From: Dryocosmus kuriphilus
Taxonomy: Eukaryota > Arthropoda > Insecta > Hymenoptera > Cynipidae
Assembly (NCBI GenBank): GCA_038277395.1
Contig: CM076190.1
Span: 182,840,001 to 182,904,000 of the forward strand
Direction of reading: 5' to 3'
Length of the DNA: 64,000 nt
Numbering within the stretch: the stretch's first letter is position 1; each line of letters opens with the position of its first letter. Below, piece by piece: positions 23,195 to 34,289 of the stretch. Below the pieces are notes generated by a model. It ran no database searches and was not told where the DNA came from. It saw only the letters and a program-made list of their open reading frames with translations. The position numbers and the translations under genes were made by a program.

Positions 23195-24149
23195 GAAAAA
23201 AATCTGCCCGCTTCGCGGGCACTTTCTCGTCGCGCGCTTCACGTGAAGGATGAGCGCGCCGAGAGCGCGTGGTCTGGTGGTCGTCGCGCTTCGCGCTCTG
23301 ATACATTTTAGCCTCGCGCTTCGCGCTCCGATGCTTTTGGTCTTTGCACATCGTGCACGGTATTCGTTACCTGGGTCTTAAAATTTCAAAAACACCTACT
23401 CTTAAAGAGATTATTAAATTTGAATTTTGTATTAAAAATTACACAAGAAATTATGTTACTTAAGGCTCTATCGACCTTAAGGAATACATTCTCATCATGA
23501 CACTCACATTTCGCACTCGAAAATGACATTTTTTTAAAACACATTGTAGATTGGTAAAGTTTTTTTGTGATTTTACAAATTTTCACAATGCAGGATTTTG
23601 ATCCTTAAAAGTAAAACGATGAGTCTTATAAATAAATTTTGTAGCTCTTTCCTCTTTCACGAATAACTCAAAAACTACGCGTCTGCTCAAAAAAATGACC
23701 GAGAGCCAATTTGTAGATGTTTTTGAGGTAAACAACTTTGTTTATTATCATTTTTTCGTATCTTGCATAGTTTGGCGGGAAATTTGAATTTTTGATTTTT
23801 AGTAATGTTTTCTCGATTGAAACAAAAACCGTGCATTTTATCAAAAAATGGTTAACACAAAGTTTGTAGACCTTTTTAAGTTAAACAACTTTGTTTGTCA
23901 TCATCTTTTTCGTATCTTGAATATTTCGGCAAGAAAACACAGTTTTTTGTTTTTAATAACGTTTTCTCGATTAAAACAAAAACTGTGCATTTTATCAAAA
24001 AATGGTTAAAATAAAATCTGTAAATCTTTTTTGAGATGAACAATTTTACTTTCTACTGTTTTTTGGTATCTCGCATAGATTAGCCGCAAAATTGACTTTT
24101 TCATTTTGTGAAAATCGTTTTTGATGGATAAGACCATAACCGTTAATGA
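23195..24149 (+). repeat. CGCG dispersed repeat, copy cut by a mariner
   Basis: The order matches copy 1: hairpin GCCCGCTTCGCGGGC (23204-23218), several CGCGCTTCGCGCTC motifs, AAGGAATACATTCTCATCAT, the 130-160 bp units, and the ATGGATAAGACCATAACCG block at 24124. There the sequence switches abruptly to mariner coding sequence, so the 3' part of this copy is missing or displaced. Confidence 0.6.
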
Positions 24150-25021
24150 CGAAACTCGCCCTGAACGTCCCAGCACGTCAACAGCTGATGAAAACGTTGA
24201 AGAAGTGAAGAAAATAGCGTTGGCGAGTCGTCGAATTAACATTAGAGAAGTTGCTGATGATGCCGACATCTCGTTTGGCTCGTGTCAAGCAATTTTAGTG
24301 GATATTTGAGCATGAGCCGTGGTCAGCGATGTTTGTTCCGAAATTACTAGATTTTGACCAAAAGAACCGTCGCATGAGCATGGCTCAGGAGCTGTTGAAT
24401 GACGTCAACGGCGACCCAGACTTGCTCAAAAGGATCATAAGCAAAAAAAGCACGCCAAGTTCGATCAAATGTCAAGGTTTTGCTTACCGTTTTCTTCGAT
24501 TATCATGGCGTAGTGCATCAGGAGTCCTTACCTTAAGATCTTACAGTTAATAAAGAGTACTACCTTGAAGCTACGCGCCGTTTTGCATGAAGTAATACGA
24601 AGAAAACGTCCGGATTCCTGGAAAAACCAGTCGTGGTTATTGCACCACGATAATGCGCCAGCTCACACGTCATTGCTTGTTCGTAATTTTTTGGCCAATA
24701 ATAACACCATAATCATGCCTCAGCCAACGTATTCACCAGATTTGGCTCCATGCGACTTTTTCCTGTTTCAAAAACTAAAAAGACCCATGAAAGGACGGCG
24801 TTTTGCGACGATTGAGGATATAAAGACCGCATCGCTGGAAGAGCTGAAGGCTATACCAAAAAGTGCTTATCAGAAATGCTTTGAGGATTGTAAAAAGAGC
24901 TGGCACAAATTTATTATATCCGAGGGGGATTACTTTGAAGGGAACAACATCAATATTGATGAATAAATAAATATTTTTTGATAAAAATAAAAAGTCACCT
25001 TACTTTTCGATCACACCTCGT
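24150..25021 (+). pseudogene. Truncated mariner transposase (DD34D)
   Basis: Coding sequence starts inside the N-terminal domain (DETRPERPSTST, then IREVADDADISFGSCQ of the helix-turn-helix). It is broken by a stop and frameshifts. A deletion after LLKRIIS removes the region of the first catalytic Asp (normally ITGDE). The last part (24565-24966) is open and carries HHDNAPAH and SPDLAPCDFF, whose aspartates are 34 residues apart as in mariner, and it ends with a normal C-terminus (GDYFEG). TCACCTTACTTTTCGATCAC at about 24995-25014 looks like the 3' terminal repeat; no 5' terminal repeat is present. It cannot encode an active enzyme. Confidence 0.75.
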
Positions 25022-25370
25022 AGATGTATATTAGTACCAAAATTCTCAATTCTGGTTTCACCATACCATAAGTTAGTATTTCCTTATCAACGAGTACATG
25101 TTCCACTGCCACCACCACCATTTATTAAAAATAAACGAAGATTAAGTAACCATTAATTCATATTAAGAAAAATTTAAGACTAAAATAGAATATCGTCGGT
25201 GATCCGAAATCGTATCAAAAAGTAACTGATAGTTGCATTTGAAATAAATTCAAAATTCAGTAAAAAATGTGCTTCTCTGAAGATATTTGAAGGTCTTCTA
25301 ATTCTAAGGGTTTCAACCCTAAATAATTTTATTTAATTGATGGTAGGTTTTTCAGAATTACACTGAACTA
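25022..25370. other. No gene recognised
   Basis: AT-rich sequence with no open frame of interest and no repeat recognised, other than a short CCACCACCACCA run near 25115. Confidence 0.4.
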
Positions 25371-25600
25371 CAGCTGTATAAACATTCAGCGTTTTTTCAC
25401 TCAGCAAAAAATAAAGAACCCATAAAACAACATAAAGCTATGGCATGACAATATTAGTGATAATTAATTAGATCAAAATTTAATCAGTATTTTGTTCTAA
25501 TTAATTGTGGCTAATATCGCCATGCCATGGTTTTATGGTATTTTATGGGTTCTTTATTTTTTCCTGACTGAAAAAGCTCTCTATGGTTATACACTTGTAA
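25371..25600. mobile_element. Hairpin MITE, about 230 bp
   Basis: Arms at about 25372-25468 and 25507-25598 are reverse complements. Matches include AAAAAATAAAGAACCCATAA, CATGGCATG-type sequence, and TAATTAATTAGA with its complement. No coding sequence. 25600-25855 beyond it is AT-rich and unassigned. Confidence 0.65.
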
Positions 25601-25854
25601 TTGATTGTAATCCTGATGAGACTGTATTTTGTGAGGGCGAAATATTGATTTAAAAACAACGATCTAATAAATCATAGGTAAGCCGAAAAAAATAACATCT
25701 TTATTATTAAATAATTTTAGATTGAAACATTATTTTGAAGTTAAATCTCATTTTTTGTATAAAAGAATATTTATTTTGTCGTAAAGATTACTATTTTTGT
25801 ATATAAATATGACAATTTTAATACAAAGATTTTGTACAATAAATTCTAAAAAAT

Positions 25855-27625
25855 GTGCCAGCTTCGCGGGCTCATTCTCATCGCACGCTCCGCACTTCGC
25901 GTGAAGTATGAGCACGCCTAGGGCGCGCGTCTGCCGGAACTCGCGCTCGGTATTGGGACATCCCCCTATAGTTGTGCTTATGGACCTTTTAAAATTAAAT
26001 ATCAAACCAATGACCAGCGTAATTTGGTAATTTTGAATGTTTTGTTAAAGCTTTTTCGGCTGTAACAAATACATTCTCATCACCTGTCTCGCGCTTCGCA
26101 CTCGAATAAAGTTTGTTCAAAACGTGACATTTCTTTTTGCAGTTTGGGTGAAAATAAAGTTTTTTTTATTTTTAGTAACATTTTTTCCGATTAAAACAAA
26201 AACTATGACTCCTATCAAAAAATGGTCTGAAGCAAATAAATATATGAAACTTTTTGAGATATATAATTTTTCTCCTGGACATTATTTTCGCATATCACAT
26301 AGTTTCAACGGAAAATTGAATTCATGAATTTTAATAATATTTTTCATGATTACAACAAAAACTATATGTGTTAAAAAACATATATAAAGAAAATTTTTAG
26401 ATCTTTTTGACAGAAACAACTTCGCTTCTTAACATTTTTTTCGTTTTTACACAAAACTAATACCTTTTATTTGCCTACTTTGTTCATTATTATTTTTTTC
26501 GTATCTTGCATAGTTTGGCGGTAAATTTGAGTTCTTGATTTTTGGAAAGAATTTATGATGGATAAAGTCAGACCCGTTAGTCAGAAAACGCTGGTTCACA
26601 AACTCTTCCTTTCTTTTTAGGCCTTAAAGATGTGTACCAAAGCGCAATCCAATCCGATTAGTCCTTTGAAAGTTATCGTGCTTAACAGTTTACAACGACA
26701 ACAGCGATAACGACAACGATGACAGACAGACACCGCGAAAGTCAGTTTTCACATAAAACTAATACCTTCTCATTGAAATCAGAATGTAATAATAAAAATT
26801 CCATTTTTCAGACAAACTATGTAAAGAATTAAGAAATTCACGTTTTTTATATACTTTAATCGAATGCCCAGCGCGAGAAATTTGATGAGAATGCGCTTGA
26901 ATATCCGGCAGATTTTTCAATAACTTTTAATAACTTTTTACTAACTTTACGATAGTGTATTTTTTTATTAAAACAACTCTTATACGTTTCATGAATAAAC
27001 TATGCGTCGGATCAAAAAATAGTTTTTAGCAAATTTGTAGATCCTTTTAAGAAGAACAATTCTGCTTGTTAATATTTTCTCGTATCTCGCATAATTTTGC
27101 TGAAAAGTCGATTTGTTTGTATTTAATAACATATTTCACGAATAACTAAAAAAATATGCGTCTTTTCAAAAAAATTATAGGAAAGCCATTTGTAGATACT
27201 TTTAAGGTGAAAAACTTTGTTTATTATCATTTCTTTCGTATCTTGCATAGTTTGGCGGCTTTGAAATTTTGATTTTTGAAAAGAATTTATGATGGATAAA
27301 ATCAGAACCGTTGGTCAAAAAATGCTAGTTCACGAACTCATCCTTTCTTTTCAAGTCGTAACGAAGTGTACCAAAGCGCAATCAAATCCGATTAGTCCTT
27401 CGAAAGTTATCGCGTTCACAGACTACGACAACGACAACAACGACAACGGCAACGGCAACGGCAACAACAACGAAACGACAAAGACAGATAGACACCAACG
27501 TAAAACATGTTTTTTCGTATTCAGAGGGCCACGAAAAGTCGAGACTTAATGAAATCAACGAAAGTCAGTTTTCACATAAAAAATACCTTCTCATTGAGAT
27601 GCGAATGTAAAAATCGTTTGAATTC
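25855..27625 (+). repeat. CGCG dispersed repeat, last copy with two end blocks
   Basis: It begins with a decayed GCTTCGCGGGC hairpin half and CACTTCGCGTGAAG, then AATACATTCTCATCA, the 130-160 bp units, and two end blocks. One is at 26555-26800 (ATGGATAAAGTC, broken by an early stop). The other is at 27288-27620 (ATGGATAAAATC, open for about 85 codons through an AACGAC/AACGGC microsatellite). The arrangement parallels 6340-8235. Confidence 0.6.
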
Positions 27626-28129
27626 TAAATAGTTTTGTTAATGTTTAAAATATTTGAAAACTTCGAACAATCAGGCTTTAAACTTTTGCCATGTAGTCGA
27701 AACCTTCTGTAATTTTCCGTTCCTCTGAAGTAAATATATTCTTGTGAGATTGTTTGCGAATTCTCATACAAGACTTAAGCCTTAGCCGTGGCCAGAATGT
27801 GTATATTCTAGAATTTTCGAGTATGGACCAACTGAAGCCCCAAGTTATATGGGGTCCCACAGTACCCTCAGATGATTTGAGCAAAAAATTTCGTAAAATT
27901 TTTCGTAAACTTCGATACGTCGGCAATTGGCATAAATGTAATATATCATATATTCTAGAATAATATAAAGCTGAAGGGGCCATCACAGTATTCTTAGATA
28001 ATGCAAATGCAAACTCTGGTTGAAACTTTTTCGAATTTCTATATGAGATTATCGTCGTGACTGCGGCCTAAATATGTATATTTCAGAGGTTTCGAATACT
28101 GAGCTGCTCGGTCCGCGCGCCGTGAGAAA
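27626..28129 (+). repeat. Unclassified degenerate direct repeat
   Basis: Two related segments, about 27755-27850 and 28010-28100, share AATTCTCATACAAGA/AATTTCTATATGAGA, GCCGTGGCC/GACTGCGGCC, and TGTATATT(C/T)..GA sequence. No gene is recognised; the overlapping frames on both strands are short. Confidence 0.35.
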
Positions 28130-28465
28130 CAGCAGCGATCACCATGGTTGTTTCCGATATTAGTGCTCTGAGCGCGCTCTGAGTGCTCCAAATTCTACCA
28201 ACCAAAAGTTAGTCCTACCGGAAGTAATCTAACAAAAAAAAGTTCCATCAGCATAAGTTCAAAATCCAAGCACCAGAGCGCTCTCAGCGTGCTGTATCAA
28301 ATATGCCAGAACACGTTCAGAACGCTCTAGTGCTTGGAGTTTGAACTTATGCTGATGGAACCTTTTGGTGGCTGGTTACTGCCAGCAGCACTAACTTTTG
28401 GTTGGTAGAATTTGCAGCATTCAGAGCGCGCTCAGAGCGTTAATATCGGAAACAACCCATGAATT
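28130..28465. mobile_element. Large palindromic MITE, about 330 bp
   Basis: Arms at about 28140-28295 and 28310-28462 are reverse complements with few differences. Matching blocks are CATGGTTGTTTCCGATATTA with TAATATCGGAAACAACCCATG, CAACCAAAAGTTAGT with ACTAACTTTTGGTTG, and TTCCATCAGCATAAGTTC with GAACTTATGCTGATGGAA. The centre near 28303 leaves almost no loop. Confidence 0.75.
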
Positions 28466-28640
28466 CGCGAGCCGTGATAAACGGCTGAGCTCACCGTGAG
28501 TGACGGTTGGGCCAACCGTGAAAGCAGTTGCCACGACCGTGGTTCGTGAGAAGAAAATTTTTTCTCATCACGGTTGTAGCAACCGTTTCTCACAGCTGGC
28601 CCAACCTTTTTCGTTTCTCCGTGTATGATACTATCGATAC
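28466..28640. repeat. CCGTGA-rich inverted repeat
   Basis: ACGGTTGGGCCAACCGTGA and its relatives form overlapping dyads. TTCGTGAGAAGAAAATTTTT faces a TTTTTTCTCATCACG arm, giving a stem-loop of about 140 bp. Part of this (CGCCGTGAGAAACAG) also lies left of the palindrome at 28118, suggesting the palindromic element inserted into it. Confidence 0.45.
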
Positions 28641-29199
28641 TATCATACATCTTCAGAAGAAATATAAATATAACGAAAATATCTAATATTTCAAGCTGAA
28701 AAGGTTAAAACAAATTTCGAAAGAAATGGAGAAATTAATTTTAATTATTTCAACATGATGTAAATTATAAAACTTAAAAACGCTGATTTACGTTCGTGAA
28801 TACTTTTAAATCGATAATCAATTATCAAACTCTGCAAATATCGAATGAAAGTGATCGATGTTGAGTCGAAAAGTATCGATTATCAAATTATCGATATTGA
28901 ATCATTCATCCGGATCCCTAGGGTATTGTTAGTAGGTTATGTCGGAAGCAGTCGGAAGTCTGAAATGTCAATACGATTTGGAAAACTAAAAAACATTCGT
29001 TTAACGCAAATGTAAGTAAAACTGGAGCCATAACAATGTTGATTTCAAAGTCAATGTAGAAAATATGAAAGGTCGGAAACATAAATCAGGAGCAGCGAAA
29101 AGAAAAAAATCAGAAAGAATTACGTGCTGCAGCGGAAAACACAAATCTATCGTGGAATTGTTCAGTGCAAGCGAAAGTAAAAAGCGTTCCTGCCCATTC
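28641..29199. other. No gene recognised
   Basis: AT-rich sequence with TATCGATTATCAA-type short repeats at 28810-28910. A minus-strand frame of 90 codons (29001-29273) has no recognisable domain. Confidence 0.4.
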
Positions 29200-29404
29200 C
29201 TCTGAATCACATCCCCCGAATGGTCATTTCCCCGAAAATCTTTTGCCCGATTACGTTTCCCCCGAATTGACAAAGCGACAATTACCCCGAATTTTTATTT
29301 ACCCAAAAATTTTTTTCCCCGAAATTTTATTATGAATATTTTTTTATTGAACAACACTATAATTTTTTTACACTACATACGCTCAAGATATAAGAGTATT
29401 ACAT

Positions 29405-30256
29405 GAAATTTTGTCTAAATATTCCCGGTAGCGCGCCACTCCAAAATCCTCATACGCCTCTACAATCATCTTCTTCCTTTCTTGAGCATCTACCCATAAC
29501 TTCTTCGGTGCCGCTCTCTTTCTTCTACCGAGAGATAGTTCGGCAATCTGGATCTCCGAGTCATCCTGCTCTTTATGAAAATTTTTTTTATTATTGAAAA
29601 TATGTCCGGATGGTCTCTTCCAACAACCAAGCGGAACCTATTGTGCCACCCTTCACTGGCATTGTTGGTTCTGCTATGGCCCATCAAAGTTGACATGTAG
29701 TGGTTCTATAATTCCGGCGGATACCGAGGAGCAACTGCTCGTCTCCGACCTTGCGCTGGACTACCTATCACGTAACTTTCTTTAAAATATTTCATAAACT
29801 CTGCCATGCTTGCAGGAGCGGCTGCTTTTAAAAGTCGAAAAATTCTTGCGACGTCGCCCACAGGAACGAATGCTAATGCCGCAGTCAAGTGTGTGAAATC
29901 TCTAACCTCCGTATTATTCGCGTCATTATATGCTGTCTGCAGACCCAGCTTCTGAATTTTCCGGTACAGGGATTGACTCAAGTGGTAAAAACAAGTATTT
30001 ATACGAGCATCTGGAAAATTCTCTTCGGCAGCATTTAATATTGCAAGTTCGAAGTCGCTCATCACTTCTCGTGGCTGGAGATTTCTTATTCCGTTCTCTT
30101 CAGCATCTGACACGATTGCTTGAAGTGCCGCACTGTACTGGATAGTTTCTTTTGATCAGAATAAGCAGTACACATACGAAAAAGCAACAGCAGGAGAATC
30201 ACGATCATTCGGATTCTGATTGCATGTGCCAAGTACTGTAAAAAAGAAATCCGTAC

Positions 30257-30291
<35 letters not shown>

Positions 30292-31015
30292 TATGTATAC
30301 CTATTATATGTACCTGTAAATACTTGTGTGAAAATGGATGGTGAGACCCGAAAAGTACCATCCAAGTACCACATTCTGCTCGAACGTAATAACTCCAAAT
30401 TACGCCGTTTTGCGAAAACAATAACTCTCCCTTCACCTAAATCTTCTGTGTTGCGAGAATCGTAAATCAGAAATCTATCACCAGTTGTGGTAACTTGCAA
30501 ATTTGGGGGAATCTCGTCTAATTCATTGAGAGAATTGGGGTTGGCTGGTGCATTTTTTCTCTTTTCCCTTCTAATAGCTTTCTTTAAATTTTCCCTTTCT
30601 GGTAGATGGCTCAAAACCCTTCCCGACGTACCCGCTAATTCTTCTAAAATAAAAAAGAAATTACAATAGTTAGTAAGTAAAATACGTTATACAATAATAT
30701 ACGTTATAATCAAATTATTAGAACCTTGCAAAATTACAGCTGACGTACGTTCGCCTGCTCTGTGTTTAACACTTAATTTGATTCTTTCGGCTTCTGCTTC
30801 TTCAAGCGATGGTGGATGACTATGTTTCGATTGCTCAGGACCTTTTATTACGGAGACTATACCATCGATAAGTTTCGTTACAGCTCTGGCCTTGCATACT
30901 CTATCGCGGACTTTCTTACAGTCCCAGTACATTCTTCCGTCGCCTATGCGAGATCTTATATACAAAAATCCGTCAATCACAATTCTTCTCTCCCTAAGAA
31001 CTTTAAGTAAGGAGG
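29405..31015 (-). pseudogene. FLYWCH-MULE transposase gene, three exons, broken
   Basis: Exon 1 (to 30725) encodes a FLYWCH finger: VIDGFLYIRSR, MYWDCKK, a second Cys in DRVCKAR, and HSHP. An intron (30724-30644, acceptor ATTTTAG) joins in phase 1 to exon 2 (30643 to about 30319), with SHLPERENLKKAIRREKRK and the transposase start WYLDGTFRVSPSIFTQVF. A second intron (with an AT microsatellite at 30259-30286) ends in TTTTTTACAG. Exon 3 carries MSDFELAILNA, CFYHLSQSLYRKIQ and NNASEGWHNRFRLVVGRDHP, the usual MULE order. Three breaks are visible: a TGA after VYCLF, a TAG where relatives have Trp (after YPPEL), and a frameshift at an A run near 29590. The 5' end of the gene is displaced by the mariner. 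Confidence 0.75.
30259..30286. repeat. AT dinucleotide microsatellite
   Basis: About 14 TA units lie within the second intron of the MULE transposase gene. Confidence 0.7.
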
Positions 31016-32220
31016 CGCCATTTTTTTTGACGCAACTATCCGTCGCACAGCGTTCTCGCCTAGCGGATTTTGTAGGGGGAAGTTTTGGTAAGACAGCGCG
31101 CCGCATTCCGATTGGCTCCGATCTCCAGGAGCGTCAGGACACGCGTTAAGGTGAACCCTCGTTGCAGTCGCTCGTCACAGTCACGTTGCCGCCGTGATGG
31201 AGCGAACAATGGAGCAGCGTTACGCTATAAAATTCTGCACCAAGTTGAAGAGAACTCCCGCCGAAACTTATAAGTTGCCTCAAGAGGCTTATGGAGATGA
31301 TTGCATGTCCAAGTCGCGGTCGGAAAAGTGGCACAGGATGTTCCGAGAAGGCCGGGAACAGGTCACCGATGAAGATCGCGCTGGGCGCCCCTCAACTTCG
31401 AAAAGTGACGACACTGTGGCGCGAGTGCCGTCATTATTAAATTCTGACCGAAGAATGAGTGTCCGGTTATTGGCCGAGGAATTAAATCTACCAAAAACCG
31501 CGTGTGAGGACCTTGTGCAGTGCTGTGACGAACATCCACAATTTTTGGACAACGTGATTACCGGTGACGAATCCTGGATATTCGAATAATATGATCCAGA
31601 AACCAAAAGACAGAGCGAAGAGTGGCACACTGCCTCTTCTCCAAAGCATAAGAAGGCAAGAATGAGCAAATCGAAAATCAAAGCCATGCTCATTGTCTTT
31701 TTTGATGCTAAAGGAATCATCCACCATGAGTACGTACCACCTGGGCAAACCGACACCGGCAAATTTTACGTCAAAGTGCTTCAAAGATTCAAACAAAGAG
31801 TGAACCGCGTCCGGCCAGAGATAAAGAATTCGTGGAAACTGCACCACGACAACGCGCCGGCAAACCAGTCCTTTGTTGCAACGGACTACCTGACAAAAAT
31901 CGGAGTGTCAACCATCCGACAGCCACCCTACAGCCCCGACGTCGCCCCAGCAGACTTTTTTTTATTTCCCCGAGTCAAGAAGGCCTTGAAGGGACATCAT
32001 TTGGGGACTTTGGAGAACGTCAAAGCTACTGCGACGAGGTGCCTTATATACATCCCGGTGGACGCCTTCTCCGTAGCATACGCGGCGTGGAAATCACGTT
32101 GGCAGAAGTGTATAGCTGCAGGAGGGTCATACTTTGAAGAATTTTAGGTAACTGTAGCAATCTGTTTAATAAACTTTTTAAATGAGCCCTTGCTTCCTTA
32201 CTTTCCGGACACACCTTGTA
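31015..32220 (+). mobile_element. Mariner element inserted in the MULE
   Basis: The mariner coding region is followed by TTAAATGAGCCCTTGCTTCC and ACTTTCCGGACACACCTTG, a typical mariner 3' end near 32216. A weak partner (TTTAAGTAAGGAGGCG) near 31003 may be the other terminal repeat. It separates the MULE gene from its own 5' end, so it arrived later. Confidence 0.55.
31197..32147 (+). pseudogene. Mariner transposase (DD34D) with one extra stop codon and an internal deletion
   Basis: The frame from ATG 31197 to TAG 32147 is continuous except for TAA at 31587-31589. That stop looks like a three-base insertion between WIFE and YDPETK, since the flanking motif is otherwise contiguous. Residue numbers count from 31197. 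The catalytic residues are present: Asp124 in ITGDESW, Asp218 in HHDNAPA, and Asp253 in SPDVAPADFF, with 34 residues between the last two. After RLLAEELNLPKT about 30-40 residues of the helix-turn-helix region are missing compared with full-length mariners, giving about 316 codons in place of about 345. Otherwise well preserved, so it died fairly recently. The GTG three bases upstream of the ATG is not needed. Confidence 0.8.
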
Positions 32221-32809
32221 TTTTACTCTGAATTTTGAATTTTAAAACTACAAATGATAATACGGCAAATTTTGGTTACACATGTGTCATACTACTGCAG
32301 ATTTTTGGTTGTAAATACAGCACATTAGTATTTTTTTTTTTCTTTCGTATGTTTTTTTTTCAAAAACTCTATATATTTTTTTCGGGTTATCATTTGCAGG
32401 GTATTCGGGTATTTATATATTCGGGGTTACGTCATTCGGGTCATTGCACATTCGGGGATTTGTCTTCGGGAAAAATATCTTCGGGGAATACTTTTTCGGG
32501 GAAATATCTATTGGGGGGAATGGCTTTCGGGGAAACGTACGGAAATCGTAAAAAGGTAAAACTTGAGACGTCATGTCAGTCGATAATGATTTAGTCCTGC
32601 CTGAACTACCCTTGGAAGAAAATAACAAAGACATTTTGATTGCTGTGAGTATCTTTAAGGTTCATACAAAAGTGATTCCATATCTTACGTCGAATGAGAC
32701 TGTGTGCTGGAGGGGGAAGCGTTCGAGCGAAATTAAGGGCATGGTACTGCCGTGAAAATGAAATAAGACGTATCTGCAGTTCGAATTAGTCACTTCCCAC
32801 TTTTACGAT

Positions 32810-32945
32810 TCCATAAAATAAAATTCAAATACCTTCAATTCTGGTGGTGTTTATTAACATACATTGTGTGCATCGTATTGCAAAATGGATGCACATAAAC
32901 ACCAACAGAATTGACGACAATTGACTTTTATTTTAGGGCGGCTCG
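32810..32945. mobile_element. Small hairpin element
   Basis: CCATAAAATAAAATTC and TTCAATTCTGGTGGTGTTTA face AAACACCAACAGAATTGACG and TTTTATTTTAGGG, giving a stem of about 50 bp with a loop of about 40 bp that itself contains a TGTGTGCATC..GATGCACATA dyad. Confidence 0.5.
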
Positions 32946-33137
32946 CGATTGCGGCCACCTTCCTGGAACTGCCTAATCCGTAGGTCAGTTTCTGCTAGGT
33001 ACCACGGCGGTCACTTTTTTGAAATTCACGACTGCGGCCACGTTCTTAAATTTCTACGGAAACTTTCGTAAATTTCACTAAGTGAATAATTTCTAGTGAT
33101 ATTCTTTGCATACAAATATGGTTACTGCTTATTTTTG

Positions 33138-33430
33138 TCAATGAACAATTTTAGGATGAACTTTGTGTGTGTTCTGGATATATGACAATTCCATTTCTAC
33201 TCTTGTCCTTCCTCCGTCTGAGAGAAAAATAATACTTATGATGGAAAATCCACCACTATTTATATTTCGCAAGTTTTGAAAGTTTAGCATTATTTTTTTA
33301 AGTGTTCTTATGCATTTTAAAGAATCAATTTCGCCATTACCAAGTGCCTGAACATAGAAGTACTCCACATCCTTTAACACCTTTTCCAGCTGGTTAATAA
33401 TATTTTTAACTTATTAATGCAAATAACATC
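33138..33430 (-). CDS. Hypothetical open frame, unrecognised
   Basis: A minus-strand frame of about 80-90 codons reads through LEKVLKDVEYFYVQ and RTLKKIMLNFQNL to a stop at 33138. The amphipathic composition looks protein-like, but no family is recognised. Upstream is a 53 bp tandem duplication containing TTTTCCAGCTGG. It may be an exon fragment or chance. Confidence 0.2.
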
Positions 33431-33488
33431 CCTCAACCCATTTTCCAGCTGGTTAATAATGTTTTTAATTTATTAATGCAAATAACAT
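33380..33488 (+). repeat. 53 bp tandem duplication
   Basis: Two copies of a unit containing TTTTCCAGCTGGTTAATAAT and TTATTAATGCAAATAACAT lie directly side by side with a few substitutions. Confidence 0.7.
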
Positions 33489-33955
33489 ATCGTTGAAATC
33501 GCCAAGGACCGTGGATTTTGGATCTAATGTTTCTTAATTGCTGATTACAAGATTAGAATTTTTATATCGCATTATAGTCCTCATTGTATAAAGAACAATA
33601 GGCATCGCCCTTCAGTCAGGGAAAGTGTGAATATATGAAAGTTTAAATGAAGTAAAGATTCCTTTAAATTAGAGAAGTATTTAATCGGTTTAAATCCAGG
33701 CAAACACTTTTCTGATTGTCATTTTCAGAAAAGCAGCTTATTTGCTGTTCGAGCGAAGAATTTCACTAGACGAAATTTTCTCAAGTTACGGTAAAATTTC
33801 AATTCGCGGACCCTGGCCGCAGTCGTGTCGAATACTTGACGAACTCCAAGAGGCATCTAGCCAACCCTCATTAAGGAGCCGCAATCGTGGTACGCCCTTA
33901 TTTTATAGATTCGTAAAAATGACAGGTGACTAATCCGAACTGCAGATATGCAATT

Positions 33956-34289
33956 TCTTTTTCGACTGATTCGAGAATGAATAAATTTTAAAAAATCAGC
34001 TACTTTTTTCAACTGGTTCTCCAAGTTAGTTTTTCATGTCAGTTATCCAGCTCGTCTTTTACAATTGAAAAACCCTGGCGGAGTTCGAAAAACTAACTAA
34101 ATTTGGTTTCTCGCAGTTTTTCAGGGTTTTTTTGATACACCGATCTACAAAAAAAACCGTAAAATACCGAGTTTGGTTTTCTGATCTCGGCCAGTGGAAG
34201 CAAAGCTGGTTTTGTTCGATATATCTCGTGCGACATTTTAATACATTTGAAATGACGAACAATGATTTCTTTGGAGTAACATGAACATT
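33956..34289. other. Unassigned sequence before the hAT relic
   Basis: No gene recognised. Two overlapping minus-strand frames of 70-78 codons (34059-34305) share the same bases and show no domain. Confidence 0.35.

Larger units (their letters stand above)
29200..32548 (-). mobile_element. MULE transposon with CCCCGAA subterminal repeats, interrupted by a mariner
   Basis: The left end (29208-29330) has about six CCCCGAA motifs at 10-30 bp spacing. The right end (32398-32545) has about eleven TTCGGG(G) motifs, the same sequence inverted. Between them is a minus-strand MULE transposase gene with an N-terminal FLYWCH finger and, upstream of it, a mariner element (about 31015-32220). Inverted arrays of short motifs near the ends are a known trait of some Mutator-like elements. 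The exact ends and target duplication are not resolved. Confidence 0.6.
32549..33955. mobile_element. Possible element bounded by an inverted CAGTTCGRATTAGTCAC repeat
   Basis: TATCTGCAGTTCGAATTAGTCAC-like sequence at 32774-32796 faces its complement at 33926-33948. The interior has a small hairpin (32810-32945), a short coding-like frame on the minus strand (33138-33430) and a 53 bp tandem duplication (33380-33488). No transposase. The 60-codon frame at 32573-32755 is unrecognised. Confidence 0.3.
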
